NCBI RefSeq assembly: GCF_050314555.1
Contig: NZ_JBNPNH010000007.1
Span: forward strand, 39,256 to 103,255
DNA from: Spyradosoma sp004558035
GTDB taxonomy: Bacteria; Verrucomicrobiota; Verrucomicrobiia; Opitutales; UBA953
DNA: 64,000 bases
Reading direction: 5' to 3'
Every line of letters starts with the position of its first letter. The stretch's first letter is position 1. Below are positions 17,521-27,165 of the stretch, one piece after another. The translations under genes were made by a program, and so were the position numbers. The notes below the pieces were generated by a model. That model did not search any database. It saw only the letters and a list, made by a program, of their open reading frames with translations, and was not told where the DNA came from.

Positions 17521-18183
17521 ATGAGGCGGAAGGACGAAAACAACACGCGGGAACGCATCTTGACGGCGGCGGAGAAACTGTTCGCGGAGCAGGGGTTCGA
17601 CGGCGCGTCGATGCGCGGGATCACCGCGTCGGCGAAGGTCAATCTCTCCGTCGCGTATTACTATTTCAAGGACAAGGAAAACCTGCTTCATTCGGTGCTC
17701 GACCGCTATCTGCTGCCGGTCATGGAGGAGATGCGCGGGCTGCTCGCGGCCGCGCGCGAGGCCGCGGGAACGGCGCCGATCCCGCTCCGCCGCCTGCTCG
17801 ACGCGATGGTGCTCCCGCGCGCGCGCTGCCTTTCCGAAACCGCGCACCAGCTCTTCACGCTGCTTTTCGTCCATCGCGGCGAGACCGAGAAAAAAATCTT
17901 CGCGACGCTCGAGAACAAGATGGAGCCGCTGCAGCGGATGTTTCTCGACGAGTTCGCGCGCACGCTCCCGCATCTTTCCGAGCTCGAACTGCGCTTCCGC
18001 ATGGAGAGTCTCGACGTGATGCTCTACGGCTGGCGCACCGTGGGCCCGCTCAAGGAACACCGCTATCCCAAGACGGTGCCGATCGAGACCTTCCTCGAAA
18101 TGCTGATGACGTTCGCCGAGCCGCTTTTTCTCGCGCCGGCGACGCTTTCACTGAAGAAGCGTCCCGAGGCGCGTTCCCGCTGA
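17521..18183 (+). CDS. TetR-family regulator of the efflux operon
   Basis: 220 residues. The N-terminal helix-turn-helix (TRERILTAAEKLFAEQGFDGASMRGITASAKVNLSVAYYYFKDKENLL) is a standard TetR domain. The C-terminal half is a ligand-binding helical domain resembling the CerR-type C-terminal fold. It is the first gene of tetR-adaptor-pump-outer-membrane-factor, 48 bp before the adaptor, so it most likely represses the pump and itself until an effector binds. Confidence 0.9.
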   Translation: MRRKDENNTRERILTAAEKLFAEQGFDGASMRGITASAKVNLSVAYYYFKDKENLLHSVLDRYLLPVMEEMRGLLAAAREAAGTAPIPLRRLLDAMVLPRARCLSETAHQLFTLLFVHRGETEKKIFATLENKMEPLQRMFLDEFARTLPHLSELELRFRMESLDVMLYGWRTVGPLKEHRYPKTVPIETFLEMLMTFAEPLFLAPATLSLKKRPEARSR

Positions 18184-18231
18184 AAAATTTTTGAACAGAC
18201 AAAAAGAAAAAATCCGAATCACCTTCGATTT

Positions 18232-19482
18232 ATGATGAAAAAAAACGTTAAGAAATCCTTCTTTCTCGGCGCGCTGACGGCGCTCGCGGGAACGCTCGCC
18301 TTCACGGGCTGCGGCGAAGAAAAACAGGCGGCCGCGCAGGCCGCGCCGCAGGGACCGACGGAGGTTCCGCTGACGGTCGAGACCGTCGCCTACCAGTCGC
18401 GCGACATCGTGCAGGAGCTGCCGGGCCGCGTGGACGCCGTGCGCCTCGCGGACGTTTCCGCGCGCGTGACGGGCGTGCTGCTCGAACGCAAGTTCGAGGA
18501 AGGCGCGAAAGTCGAAAAAGGACAGGAGCTTTTCCTCATCGATCCGGAGCCGATGATCGCCGCGCGCGACGCGGCGGCGGCGCAGCTCGCGGGAACGCGC
18601 GCGCAGCTCGAGAGCGCGGAAATCATCTTCGGCCGCTATTCCGAGCTCGTGAAGACGGGCGGCGTCAGCCGGCAGGAATATGACGATTCGCGCATCGCGG
18701 TCGATTCCGCCAAGGCGGCGGTGCTCGCGGCGCAGGCGCAGCTCAAGACGGCGGAGATCAATCTCGGCTACGCGTCGGTGACGGCGCCGATTTCGGGCAT
18801 CATCGGCGCGGCGCTCGTGACGGAAGGCGGCATCGTCTCCGGGGCGACGCTCACGAAGATGGCGGTCATCCAGCAGATGGATCCGATCAATTTCGACTTC
18901 ACGCGCTCGGCGACGAGCCTGCTCGAACTCCGCCGCGCGGTCGCCGCGGGAACGGTCGAGAAGATCGGCGACGACGCGGTCGCGGTGAAGCTCATTCTCG
19001 AAGACGGCACGGAATACGCGCACACGGGCAAGCTGAAGTTCTCCGAAGTCACGGTGGACAAGGCGACGGGCATGTACAAGCTGCGCGCCGAGTTCCCGAA
19101 CCCGGACAACCTTCTGCTTCCGGGCATGTTCGCGCGCGCGGTGCTCTCCGAAGGCACGGACAAGGCGGCGATTCTCGTCCCGCAGGAGGCCGTCTCGCTC
19201 GGCACGGCGGGCAAGGCGTCGATCTTCGTCGTCGGCGAGGGCGACATCGTGCGTCCCCGCTCGATCGTGATCGACAAGATGGAAAACGGCAAATGGCTCG
19301 TGAAGAGCGGGCTGAAGCCGGGCGAGCGCTACGCCGCCGACGGGCTGATGGCGATCGGGCTCGCGTATTCGCGCGGCGCGACGGCCGTCAAGGCGGTGGC
19401 TCCGAAGGCGAAGGAAGAAGCCGCTCCCGCGGAAACGCCCGCCGAGGCCGCTCCCGCGCCCGCCGCGAAGCAGGCGGAGTGA
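18232..19482 (+). CDS. RND efflux periplasmic adaptor lipoprotein
   Basis: AcrA/MexA-type membrane-fusion protein linking the inner-membrane pump to the outer-membrane factor. The protein has 416 residues. The lipoprotein signal ends in LAFTGC (Cys about 27). Barrel-sandwich halves (VTGVLLERKFEEGAKVEKGQELFLID and SVTAPISGIIGAALVTEGGIV) flank a coiled-coil hairpin (about 110-180), followed by beta-barrel and membrane-proximal domains. The last about 25 residues are Ala/Pro/Glu low complexity. It is co-directional with the pump, separated by 55 bp. Confidence 0.95.
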   Translation: MMKKNVKKSFFLGALTALAGTLAFTGCGEEKQAAAQAAPQGPTEVPLTVETVAYQSRDIVQELPGRVDAVRLADVSARVTGVLLERKFEEGAKVEKGQELFLIDPEPMIAARDAAAAQLAGTRAQLESAEIIFGRYSELVKTGGVSRQEYDDSRIAVDSAKAAVLAAQAQLKTAEINLGYASVTAPISGIIGAALVTEGGIVSGATLTKMAVIQQMDPINFDFTRSATSLLELRRAVAAGTVEKIGDDAVAVKLILEDGTEYAHTGKLKFSEVTVDKATGMYKLRAEFPNPDNLLLPGMFARAVLSEGTDKAAILVPQEAVSLGTAGKASIFVVGEGDIVRPRSIVIDKMENGKWLVKSGLKPGERYAADGLMAIGLAYSRGATAVKAVAPKAKEEAAPAETPAEAAPAPAAKQAE

Positions 19483-19537
19483 TTTTTCCCCGCAGAAAAA
19501 CTCGCGGGAACGCAAAATTTCTTAAAGGCATCTCACC

Positions 19538-22500
19538 ATGGCAAAATTCTTCATCGACCGCCCCGTCTTCGCATGGGTGCTTTCGCTGATGATCATCCTC
19601 TTCGGGGTGATTTCCATCAAATTCCTGCCGATCGCGCAGTATCCGACGATCGCGCCGCCGTCCATCGCCGTGCAGTCCAACTACGCGGGCGCGTCCGCGG
19701 AAACGACGCAGAAGACGGTCACCGCCGTCATCGAGCAGCAGCTCAACGGCATCGACAACCTGCTTTACATGACGTCCTCGTCGGACTCGACCGGCAATTC
19801 CGAAATCACGGTCTATTTCAATCCGGGCACGAACGACGACACGGCGCAGGTGCAGGTGCAGAACAAGGTTTCGCTCGCCACGTCGCAGCTCCCGTCCGTC
19901 GTTCAGCGCACGGGCGTGACGGTGGAGAAGGCGGCGCGAAACATGTTCCTCATCATTTCGATCTATTCGAAGGACAATTCGATTCCGAAGGCCGAAATCG
20001 GCAACTACATCGCGTCGAACATTCTCGACCAGATCCAGCGCGTGAACGGCATCGGCTCCGTCGATTTCTTCGGCTCGGAAAACGCGATGTACATCTGGCT
20101 CGACGCCGAAAAGCTCAATTCCTACAACCTGACGGCGACGGACGTCGTCGCGGCGCTCCAGGCGCAGAACGTGCAGGTGCCGGCGGGCGCGGTCAACGGC
20201 GACCCCGCCGTTCCCGGCTCGCGTCTGAGCATCACGATTCAGGGCCCGGGAACGCTGGAGACGCCGACCGAGTTCGGCGACATTCTCCTGCGCGCGGGCG
20301 AGGACGGCTCCCGCGTGTATCTGCGCGACGTCGCGCGCGTCGAAATCGGCGAACAGAGCTACATGTTCGAGACGCGCTACAACGGCAAGGTCTGCATGGG
20401 TCTCGCGTGCAATCTCGCGACGGGCGCGAACGCGCTTGAAGTCGCCGACGCCGTGAAGAACAAGCTCGAAGAGCTTTCCGCCTACTTCCCGGAAAGCCTC
20501 ACCTACGATTTCCCGATGGACACGACGCTGTTCGTGCGCGTGTCGATTCACGAAGTCATCAAGACGCTCGTCGAGGCGATCGTGCTCGTGTTCGTCGTCA
20601 TGCTCGTGTTTCTGCAGAATCTGCGCGCGACGTTCATTCCGACGATCGTCGTCCCGATCGCGCTGCTCGGCACCTGCGCCGCGCTGTTCGCGATGGGCTT
20701 CTCGATCAACGTGCTGACGATGTTCGGCATGGTGCTCGCGATCGGCATTCTCGTGGACGACGCGATCGTCGTCATCGAAAACGTCGAGCGCATCATGACG
20801 GAGGAGGGGCTTTCCCCGCGCGACGCGACGCGCAAGGCGATGGGGCAGATTTCCGGCGCGCTCGTCGGAATCACGCTCGTGCTCACGGCGGTGTTCATCC
20901 CGATGGCGTTCTTCTCCGGCTCCGTCGGCGTCATTTACCGGCAGTTCTCGCTGACGTTGATCGCGTCGATGGTGTTCTCGCTGTTCCTCGCGATGACGCT
21001 CACGCCGGCGCTGTGCGCGACGATGCTCAAGCACAATCCGAACGGCAAGAAGCGCGGCTTCGCGGGCCTCTTCAACCGCGGCTTCGAAAAGATGACGAAC
21101 GGCTACAAGGGCGTCGTCGGGCGCCTGATCCGGCACAGCGCGATCGGCATCGTCTCGTTCCTCGCGATCGGCGCGGGCTTCGGCTGGCTTTATCTGCGTC
21201 TGCCGACCGCGTTCCTTCCGGACGAGGACCAGGGGCAGATCGTCGCGCTGATTCAGCTCCCGCAGACGGCGTCGCAGGAACGCACGCTCGAACTTTTCGA
21301 CGAATACGAGGCCTACGCGCTCGCGCAGCCCGAAATCGAAAAGATGATGATCGTGCAGGGCTTTTCGTTCAACGGCTGCGGCACGAACGTCGGCCTCGCG
21401 TTCATGAAGCTCCAGGACTGGAGCAAGCGCAAGGACCCGAACAGCTCCGCGGAAGCGCTCGCGGGTCGCATCACCGGACATTTCGCGCACCACCCGGACG
21501 GCATGGTCGTTTCGTTCAACCTGCCGCCGATCATGGAACTCGGCAACGCCACGGGCTTCGAATACCAGTTGCAGGACCGCGGCGGCGTTGGGCACGAGGC
21601 GCTCGTCAAGGCGCTCAACGAGGTCATCAAGGAATCCAACAAGCCGGAAACGGCGATGACGGGCGTCCGCCTTCAGGGGCTGAACGACGGTCCGATGCTC
21701 CGCCTCGACGTGGACAAGGAAAAGGCGCAGGTGCACGGCGTGAATCTCGGCGAGCTCTACAACGTGATTCAGGTCGCGTTCGCGTCGTCCTACGTGAACA
21801 ACTTCGTGCAGGGTTCCCGCGTGCAGCGCGTGATCGTGCAGCTCGACGCGAAGGACCGCACTTCGCCCGAAGCGCTCGGCAACATGTACGTGCGCACGGG
21901 AACGGGCGAGATGATGCCGCTCTCGGAGCTCGTCTCGTTCGAGTGGATTCAGGGCTCGCCGGCGCTCACGCGCTACAACGGCTTCCCGTCGATGAACATC
22001 GTCGGCCAGCCGAAGCCGGGCCGCTCTTCCGGCGAGGCGATGGAGGAGTTCGACGAAATCGTGATGAAGCATCTGCCCGCGGTCGGCATCACCGGCATCG
22101 GCGGCGAGTGGACGGGCCAGTCGCTCGAAGAACGCACTTCGGGTTCGCAGGCGCCGGCGCTCTACGCGCTCTCGCTCATCATCGTCTTCCTCTGCCTCGC
22201 GGCGCTGTATGAAAGCTGGTCGATTCCGTTCGCCGTCATTCTCATCGTTCCCGTGGGCATCTTCGGGAGCGTGTGCGCGACGATGCTCGCCGGGCTCTAC
22301 AACGACGTGTACTTCAAGGTCGGCTTCCTCGTCATCATCGGGCTTTCGACGAAAAACTCGATTCTGATCATCGAGTTCGCGAAGGAGCTGCAGGAGCAGG
22401 GTCGCAACCTTTACGACGCGACGCTGCAGGCCGTGCAGATGCGACTGCGCCCGATTCTGATGACGTCGTTCGCGTTCATTCTCGGCGTGGTGCCGCTGGC

Positions 22501-22672
22501 GCGCGCGTCGGGAGCGTCCTCGGCGGCGCAGAACTCGATCGGTACGGGCGTCATCGGCGGGATGCTGGCGGCGACGATTCTCGGCGTCTTCCTCATCCCG
22601 TGCTTCTACGTCGTCGTCCGCAAGGTCTTCCGCGCGACGGAACGCAAGCCGAACGCGGTCGTCGTCCACTGA
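19538..22672 (+). CDS. RND multidrug efflux pump, HAE1/AcrB type
   Basis: 1044-residue proton-driven inner-membrane antiporter. It begins with MAKFFIDRPVFAWVLSLMI, typical of AcrB. The transmembrane block at about 340-500 has GILVDDAIVVIENVERIM with the paired Asp residues of the proton relay. Two large periplasmic loops lie after TM1 and TM7, and the second half has KVGFLVIIGLSTKNSILIIEFAKE with the relay Lys. The full tripartite operon suggests drug or bile-type export; the substrates are unknown. Confidence 0.97.
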   Translation: MAKFFIDRPVFAWVLSLMIILFGVISIKFLPIAQYPTIAPPSIAVQSNYAGASAETTQKTVTAVIEQQLNGIDNLLYMTSSSDSTGNSEITVYFNPGTNDDTAQVQVQNKVSLATSQLPSVVQRTGVTVEKAARNMFLIISIYSKDNSIPKAEIGNYIASNILDQIQRVNGIGSVDFFGSENAMYIWLDAEKLNSYNLTATDVVAALQAQNVQVPAGAVNGDPAVPGSRLSITIQGPGTLETPTEFGDILLRAGEDGSRVYLRDVARVEIGEQSYMFETRYNGKVCMGLACNLATGANALEVADAVKNKLEELSAYFPESLTYDFPMDTTLFVRVSIHEVIKTLVEAIVLVFVVMLVFLQNLRATFIPTIVVPIALLGTCAALFAMGFSINVLTMFGMVLAIGILVDDAIVVIENVERIMTEEGLSPRDATRKAMGQISGALVGITLVLTAVFIPMAFFSGSVGVIYRQFSLTLIASMVFSLFLAMTLTPALCATMLKHNPNGKKRGFAGLFNRGFEKMTNGYKGVVGRLIRHSAIGIVSFLAIGAGFGWLYLRLPTAFLPDEDQGQIVALIQLPQTASQERTLELFDEYEAYALAQPEIEKMMIVQGFSFNGCGTNVGLAFMKLQDWSKRKDPNSSAEALAGRITGHFAHHPDGMVVSFNLPPIMELGNATGFEYQLQDRGGVGHEALVKALNEVIKESNKPETAMTGVRLQGLNDGPMLRLDVDKEKAQVHGVNLGELYNVIQVAFASSYVNNFVQGSRVQRVIVQLDAKDRTSPEALGNMYVRTGTGEMMPLSELVSFEWIQGSPALTRYNGFPSMNIVGQPKPGRSSGEAMEEFDEIVMKHLPAVGITGIGGEWTGQSLEERTSGSQAPALYALSLIIVFLCLAALYESWSIPFAVILIVPVGIFGSVCATMLAGLYNDVYFKVGFLVIIGLSTKNSILIIEFAKELQEQGRNLYDATLQAVQMRLRPILMTSFAFILGVVPLARASGASSAAQNSIGTGVIGGMLAATILGVFLIPCFYVVVRKVFRATERKPNAVVVH

Positions 22673-22683
22673 GAACAGAAGTC

Positions 22684-22790
22684 AAAAAGAAACCGCGAAT
22701 GAACACGAATTCACACGAATTTTTGGGGAAAGACTCCGGGACCGCGTTCCCGCGTTTCCGTTCGTGCGCATTCGTGAACATTCGTGGTTA
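22684..22790. repeat. Intergenic word repeat (CGCGAATGAACACGAAT type)
   Basis: The gap between the pump and outer-membrane-factor genes holds CCGCGAATGAACACGAAT on one side and ATTCGTGAACATTCGTGG on the other, an imperfect inverted pair with one dispersed-motif copy between. A close relative lies at 49,418-49,500, with variants at 42,111 and 43,741. Confidence 0.7.
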
Positions 22791-22813
22791 AGAAATCGAA
22801 AAAAGTTTTATCA

Positions 22814-24481
22814 ATGAAAATCCAAACGCTTTCCCTTCTTCCGTTTCTCGCGTTCGCCGCGACCGCGTGCACGATGGCGCCCGAATACGAGCGCCCCGAC
22901 GTGCGCGACGTCGTCGCCGAAACCTACGCGGGAATCGCCGCGACGACGCCCGACGAGACCGCGGTCACGCGCCTCGGCTGGACGGAATTCTTCGCCGACG
23001 AACGCCTGAAGGCGCTCATCAAGTCCGGCCTGGAAAAGAACCGCGACCTGCGCGTCGCGATTCTGACCGTCGAGCAGGTGCGCGCGCAGTACGACATTCA
23101 GTGGGCGGACCTGCTCCCGAACGTCGGCGGCAGCGCCGCGTTCTCGCGTTCCCGCACGAACGAGTACCTTTCGCTCACCGGCAGGGCGATGACGACGAAC
23201 CAGTTCTCGCTGGGCGTCGCCGCCTCCTACGAAGTCGATCTGTGGGGCCGCGTGCGCTCGCTCACCGATCAGGCGTTCGAGCGCTTCCTGCAGGCGGCGG
23301 AAAACGAACGCGCCGCGCGCATCTCGCTCGTCGCGCAGATCGCGATGCAGTATTACACGCTCGAGCTCGCGAACGAACGCCTCGCGCTTTCCGAACAGTC
23401 CCTCGCGACGACGCGCGAATACCGCGACCAGATCAAGAACCGCTTCGAGACCGGCGTCGCGACGGAGCTGGACTACACGACCGCCGAGGCGCAGTACCAG
23501 TCGCTCGTCTCCGCGACGGAACAGCTCCGCGAAACGCAGAAACAGGCGGTGAACGCGCTCGCGCTCCTCGTGGGCGAAACTGCGCTCCCGCAGCCCGACG
23601 CTCCCGCGCTCCCGCTCGCGTCCGCGAATCTGCTCAAGCCGCTCGAAGCCGGAATTCCCTCGCAGGTGCTCGTGCTGCGCCCGGACGTGCTCGCCGCCGA
23701 GCGCGCCCTCCGCGCCGCGAACGCGAACATCGGCGCCGCGCGCGCCGCGTTCTTCCCGAGCATTTCGCTCACGGGTTCGGCGGGGCTCGCCTCGACCGAG
23801 CTCGACGACCTCTTCACCGGCGCCGCGCGCACGTGGAGCTTCGTGCCGAGCGTGAACGTGCCGATCTTCGACTACTTCAACGGCCGCCTCGGCGCTCAGC
23901 TCGACGTCGCCGAACTGCAGAAGGAAATCGAAATCGCCAACTACGAAAAGGCGATTCAGAGCGCGTTCCGCGAAGTCGCCGACCAGCTCGTCGTGCAGGA
24001 TTCGATCGACAAGCGCGTCGCTGCCGACGAAGCCGTGCTCGCCGCGCGGGAACGCCGCTACGAGCTGACCGCGAAGAACTACGAGCTCGGCAAGAGCCTC
24101 TACCTCGAAGTGCTCCTCGCGCAGAACGACCTGTTCTCGGCGCAGCAGAGCCTCGTGCAGACGCGCTTCGCGAAAATCGCCTCGATGATTTCGCTCTACA
24201 AGGCGCTCGGCGGCGGCTGGTCCGAAAACACCGTTCCCGCCGACGCCAAGACCGCGCCCGAGAAATCGGAGGACGCCGCGCCCGCCCAGGTCGCCGAAGC
24301 GCCCGCGCCCGTTCCCGCGGAAGTCCCTGCGCCCGAAACGCAGGACGCCGTCGAAGACGTTCCCGCGCCTGTCGAAGAACTCGTGGAAGAGGAGGACGAC
24401 CTCGCGTCCGAACCGCTGATCCCGACGTCCTGCGACGTCATGGCGGCGCGTTCCCTCTACGACGACGAGGAAGAAGAGTGA
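22814..24481 (+). CDS. Outer-membrane efflux lipoprotein, OprM/NodT type, with acidic tail
   Basis: Trimeric outer-membrane channel of the RND system. It has 555 residues from the ATG at 22814. The lipobox is FAATAC, followed by TMAPEYERPDV as in NodT-family proteins. Two OEP repeats (about 60-260 and 270-460) show the usual ELANERLALSEQSLATTREY and LRPDVLAAERALRAANANIG blocks. About 85 residues beyond the usual end are Ala/Pro/Glu-rich and highly acidic, ending in DDEEEE, which is unusual for the family. Confidence 0.93.
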   Translation: MKIQTLSLLPFLAFAATACTMAPEYERPDVRDVVAETYAGIAATTPDETAVTRLGWTEFFADERLKALIKSGLEKNRDLRVAILTVEQVRAQYDIQWADLLPNVGGSAAFSRSRTNEYLSLTGRAMTTNQFSLGVAASYEVDLWGRVRSLTDQAFERFLQAAENERAARISLVAQIAMQYYTLELANERLALSEQSLATTREYRDQIKNRFETGVATELDYTTAEAQYQSLVSATEQLRETQKQAVNALALLVGETALPQPDAPALPLASANLLKPLEAGIPSQVLVLRPDVLAAERALRAANANIGAARAAFFPSISLTGSAGLASTELDDLFTGAARTWSFVPSVNVPIFDYFNGRLGAQLDVAELQKEIEIANYEKAIQSAFREVADQLVVQDSIDKRVAADEAVLAARERRYELTAKNYELGKSLYLEVLLAQNDLFSAQQSLVQTRFAKIASMISLYKALGGGWSENTVPADAKTAPEKSEDAAPAQVAEAPAPVPAEVPAPETQDAVEDVPAPVEELVEEEDDLASEPLIPTSCDVMAARSLYDDEEEE

Positions 24482-24510
24482 CGTCCCGCGCCCCCGCGCG
24501 CGCTTCAGAA

Positions 24511-24538
24511 GCCTCGCCTCCCGGCGGGGCTTTTTTTT
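24511..24538 (+). terminator. Intrinsic terminator of the efflux operon
   Basis: GCCTCGCC and GGCGGGGC (one G-U pair) enclose TCCC and are followed by eight T residues. Confidence 0.9.
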
Positions 24539-24629
24539 GCAGGCTTCGCTCCCGCGCGGCTGTGAATTTCCTTGCGGGAACGCGGGGATGTTTTAGACTT
24601 TCCGCATACAAATTTTTTCTGATTTTCCA

Positions 24630-25166
24630 ATGAGTTCCGCAAATACCGAAGTCGCCTACAACAGCAAAATCGAAGGCGGGGTCGTCGTCACCAAACTCGA
24701 CGCCGCGATCGACTGGATCCGCGCCCACTCCGTGTGGCCGATGCCGATGGGGCTCGCGTGCTGCGCGATCGAGTTCATGTCGGCGAGCTGTTCGCGCTTC
24801 GACATTTCGCGCTTCGGCATGGAAGTCACGCGCTTTTCGCCGCGCCAGGCGGACTGCATGATCGTCGCGGGAACGGTCACCTACAAGATGGCTCAGGCCG
24901 TGCGCCGCATCTACGACCAGATGGCGGAGCCGAAGTGGGTCGTCGCGATGGGCGCCTGCGCCAGCTCCGGCGGCATGTTCCGCTCGTATTCCACGCTGCA
25001 GGGCGTGGACCGCATTCTGCCCGTGGACGTGTACATTTCCGGCTGCCCGACGCGCCCCGAGGCGCTGTTCGACGGGCTGATGGCGCTGCAGAAGATGATC
25101 GCCAAGGAACCGGGGCTCAAGCTCCTCAAGCGCGACCGCCCCGTGAAGCCGCTCTATTTTTCCTGA
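24630..25166 (+). CDS. nuoB: NADH-quinone oxidoreductase subunit B
   Basis: Carries the N2 [4Fe-4S] cluster that passes electrons to quinone in complex I. The protein has 178 residues. The cluster ligands are in GLACCAIEFM, MGACASSGGMF and ISGCPTRPEA. It is first in a nuoB-nuoC-nuoD set; no nuoA precedes it, since upstream is the efflux operon terminator. Confidence 0.97.
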   Translation: MSSANTEVAYNSKIEGGVVVTKLDAAIDWIRAHSVWPMPMGLACCAIEFMSASCSRFDISRFGMEVTRFSPRQADCMIVAGTVTYKMAQAVRRIYDQMAEPKWVVAMGACASSGGMFRSYSTLQGVDRILPVDVYISGCPTRPEALFDGLMALQKMIAKEPGLKLLKRDRPVKPLYFS

Positions 25167-25212
25167 ACCTGCGCGGGAACGCCGACAAAAATTTTTCAAA
25201 AAAAGTTCGCTC

Positions 25213-25848
25213 ATGCTTTCCGAAAAAGATTTAGAACTCCAGAAACACCTGCTCGAAACGTATCCCTACATCGCGCTCCGTCCGGGTTCGGCCGACCACG
25301 CGTCGTTCGACGTTCCCGCGGACAAGGCGCTCGAATTCGCCCTCGCGCTCCGCGACAAGGAAGGCTTCGCCGCGATCAGCGACTGCGAAGGCTGCGACTG
25401 GGGCACGGACGCGTCGCCGCGCTTTTCCGCGATCTGGCACGCGTACAACTACGACAAGCACCTTTACGTGCGCATGAACGTCTATGCGCCGGACGACGCC
25501 AAGCCCGCCGTGCCCTCGCTCTGCTCCGTCTGGGCCGGATGCAACTGGCTCGAGCGCGAGGCGTTCGACCTGCTCGGCATCGACTTCACGGGACACCCCG
25601 ACATGCGCCGCATCATGATGTGGGACGAATACCCGTATCACCCGCTGCGCAAGGACTTCCCGCTCTCGGGCGTCGAAGTGCCGTTCCCGGACGCCGACAC
25701 CGTCGCGCAGACCGGCGTCAAGGTCATGCCCGCGCCGCAGAACGGCGGCCCGTTCATCGCCTGTTCCGGCAAGACCATGCGCGAGACCGAGCCGAGCGCC
25801 CTCGACCAGGAATGGCGGGAAGGCGCCCGCAAGCCCGCCGCCGAATGA
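25213..25848 (+). CDS. nuoC: NADH-quinone oxidoreductase subunit C
   Basis: 30-kDa subunit of the complex I peripheral arm. The protein has 211 residues. It has the conserved SVWAGCNWLEREAFDLLGIDFTGHPDMRRIMMWDEYPYHPLRKDFPL block. A C-terminal extension of about 55 residues (VKVMPAPQNGGPFIACSGKTMRETEPSALDQEW) follows. The gene lies between nuoB and nuoD, all in one direction. Confidence 0.95.
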   Translation: MLSEKDLELQKHLLETYPYIALRPGSADHASFDVPADKALEFALALRDKEGFAAISDCEGCDWGTDASPRFSAIWHAYNYDKHLYVRMNVYAPDDAKPAVPSLCSVWAGCNWLEREAFDLLGIDFTGHPDMRRIMMWDEYPYHPLRKDFPLSGVEVPFPDADTVAQTGVKVMPAPQNGGPFIACSGKTMRETEPSALDQEWREGARKPAAE

Positions 25849-25893
25849 GCCGCGCGGGAACGCGAAACACCGCAAACACGGAGATTTTTCAAA

Positions 25894-27123
25894 ATGGCTG
25901 AAACCCTTGATTTCAATTATTCCGACGCCGCTTCGCGCGAGGACGAGCTCGTGCCCTGCGAAAAGATGCACCTCACGATGGGCCCGTCGCACCCGGCGAC
26001 GCACGGCGTGCTCCGCCTGCAGCTCGAAGTGGACGGCGAAATCGTCACCAAGTGCACGCCCGTCGTCGGCTACCTGCACCGCGGCGACGACAAGCTGGCG
26101 GAAAACATGACCTACAACCAGTTCGTGCCGTTCACGGACCGCCTCGACTACCTCGCGCCGATCTGCAACAACGTCGCCTACGCGCTCACGGTCGAAAAGC
26201 TCGCCGGGCTCGAAGTTCCCGCGCGCTGCGCCGCGCTCCGCGTGCTCACCTGCGAGCTTTCCCGCATTTCCTCGCACCTGCTCGGCCTCGGCGTTTACGC
26301 GATGGACACCGGCGCGCTCACCGTCTTCCTCACGACCTACACCGAGCGCGAACGCATCTACTCGCTTTTCGAAGAACTCACCGGGCAGCGCCTCACGAAC
26401 AGCTACACGCGCATCGGCGGCGTCACGCGCGACGTTCCCGAAGGCTGGCTCGAAAAGGTCGAAAAGGCGTGCGACTGCATTCTCAAGGGCGTGGACGAGA
26501 TGGAAGGCCTTCTCTCCCGCAACAAGATCTTCCTCGACCGCACGAAGGACATCGCCGTCATCACCAAAGAAGCCGCGCTGCAGCAGGGCCTCACGGGCGT
26601 GAATCTGCGCTGCGCGGGCGTTCCCGCCGACATCCGCAAGGACCGCCCCTACAGCGGCTACGAACAGTACGACTTCGACGTTCCCGTCGGCACCGTCGGC
26701 GACTGCTACGACCGCTACCTGCTCAAGACGGAGGAAATCCGCCAGTCCGTGCGCATCGTGCGCCAGGTCTGCAAGACGCTTCCCGACGGGCCTATCTTCG
26801 CGCAGGACGCGAAGAACATCTGCCTCCCGCCGAAAAACCGCGTGCTCACAGGCATGGAGGATCTGATCCAGAACTTCATGATCACGACGCACGGGCCGCA
26901 GATTCCCGCGGGCGAAGCCTATTTCGAGGCGGAAAACCCGAAGGGCGCGCTCGGCTTCTTCATTCACTCGAAGGGCGAAGGCCGTCCCTACCGCCTGCAC
27001 GTGCGCGGGCCGTCGTTCGTCACGCTTTCGATTCTGCCGAAGCTCGTTCCCGGCAACTTCGTCACGGACATTCCCGCGATCCTCGGCTCGCTCGACTTCG
27101 TCCAGGGCGAATGCGACCGCTGA
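25894..27123 (+). CDS. nuoD: NADH-quinone oxidoreductase subunit D
   Basis: 49-kDa subunit forming the quinone pocket with NuoB. The protein has 409 residues. HLTMGPSHPATHGVLRLQLEVDGE, GYLHRGDDKLAEN and the C-terminal IPAILGSLDFVQGECDR are diagnostic. It is the last nuo gene here; the remaining subunits must be elsewhere. Confidence 0.97.
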   Translation: MAETLDFNYSDAASREDELVPCEKMHLTMGPSHPATHGVLRLQLEVDGEIVTKCTPVVGYLHRGDDKLAENMTYNQFVPFTDRLDYLAPICNNVAYALTVEKLAGLEVPARCAALRVLTCELSRISSHLLGLGVYAMDTGALTVFLTTYTERERIYSLFEELTGQRLTNSYTRIGGVTRDVPEGWLEKVEKACDCILKGVDEMEGLLSRNKIFLDRTKDIAVITKEAALQQGLTGVNLRCAGVPADIRKDRPYSGYEQYDFDVPVGTVGDCYDRYLLKTEEIRQSVRIVRQVCKTLPDGPIFAQDAKNICLPPKNRVLTGMEDLIQNFMITTHGPQIPAGEAYFEAENPKGALGFFIHSKGEGRPYRLHVRGPSFVTLSILPKLVPGNFVTDIPAILGSLDFVQGECDR

Positions 27124-27165
27124 GGCGCGTGAAATCTTAAAGGCGGGAAGCCCCGGAGGAAATCC

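Noticed and set aside
19388..22669. A 1,093-codon open frame on the minus strand
   Set aside because: It is the antisense shadow of the RND pump gene, extremely Arg/His-rich, without domains.
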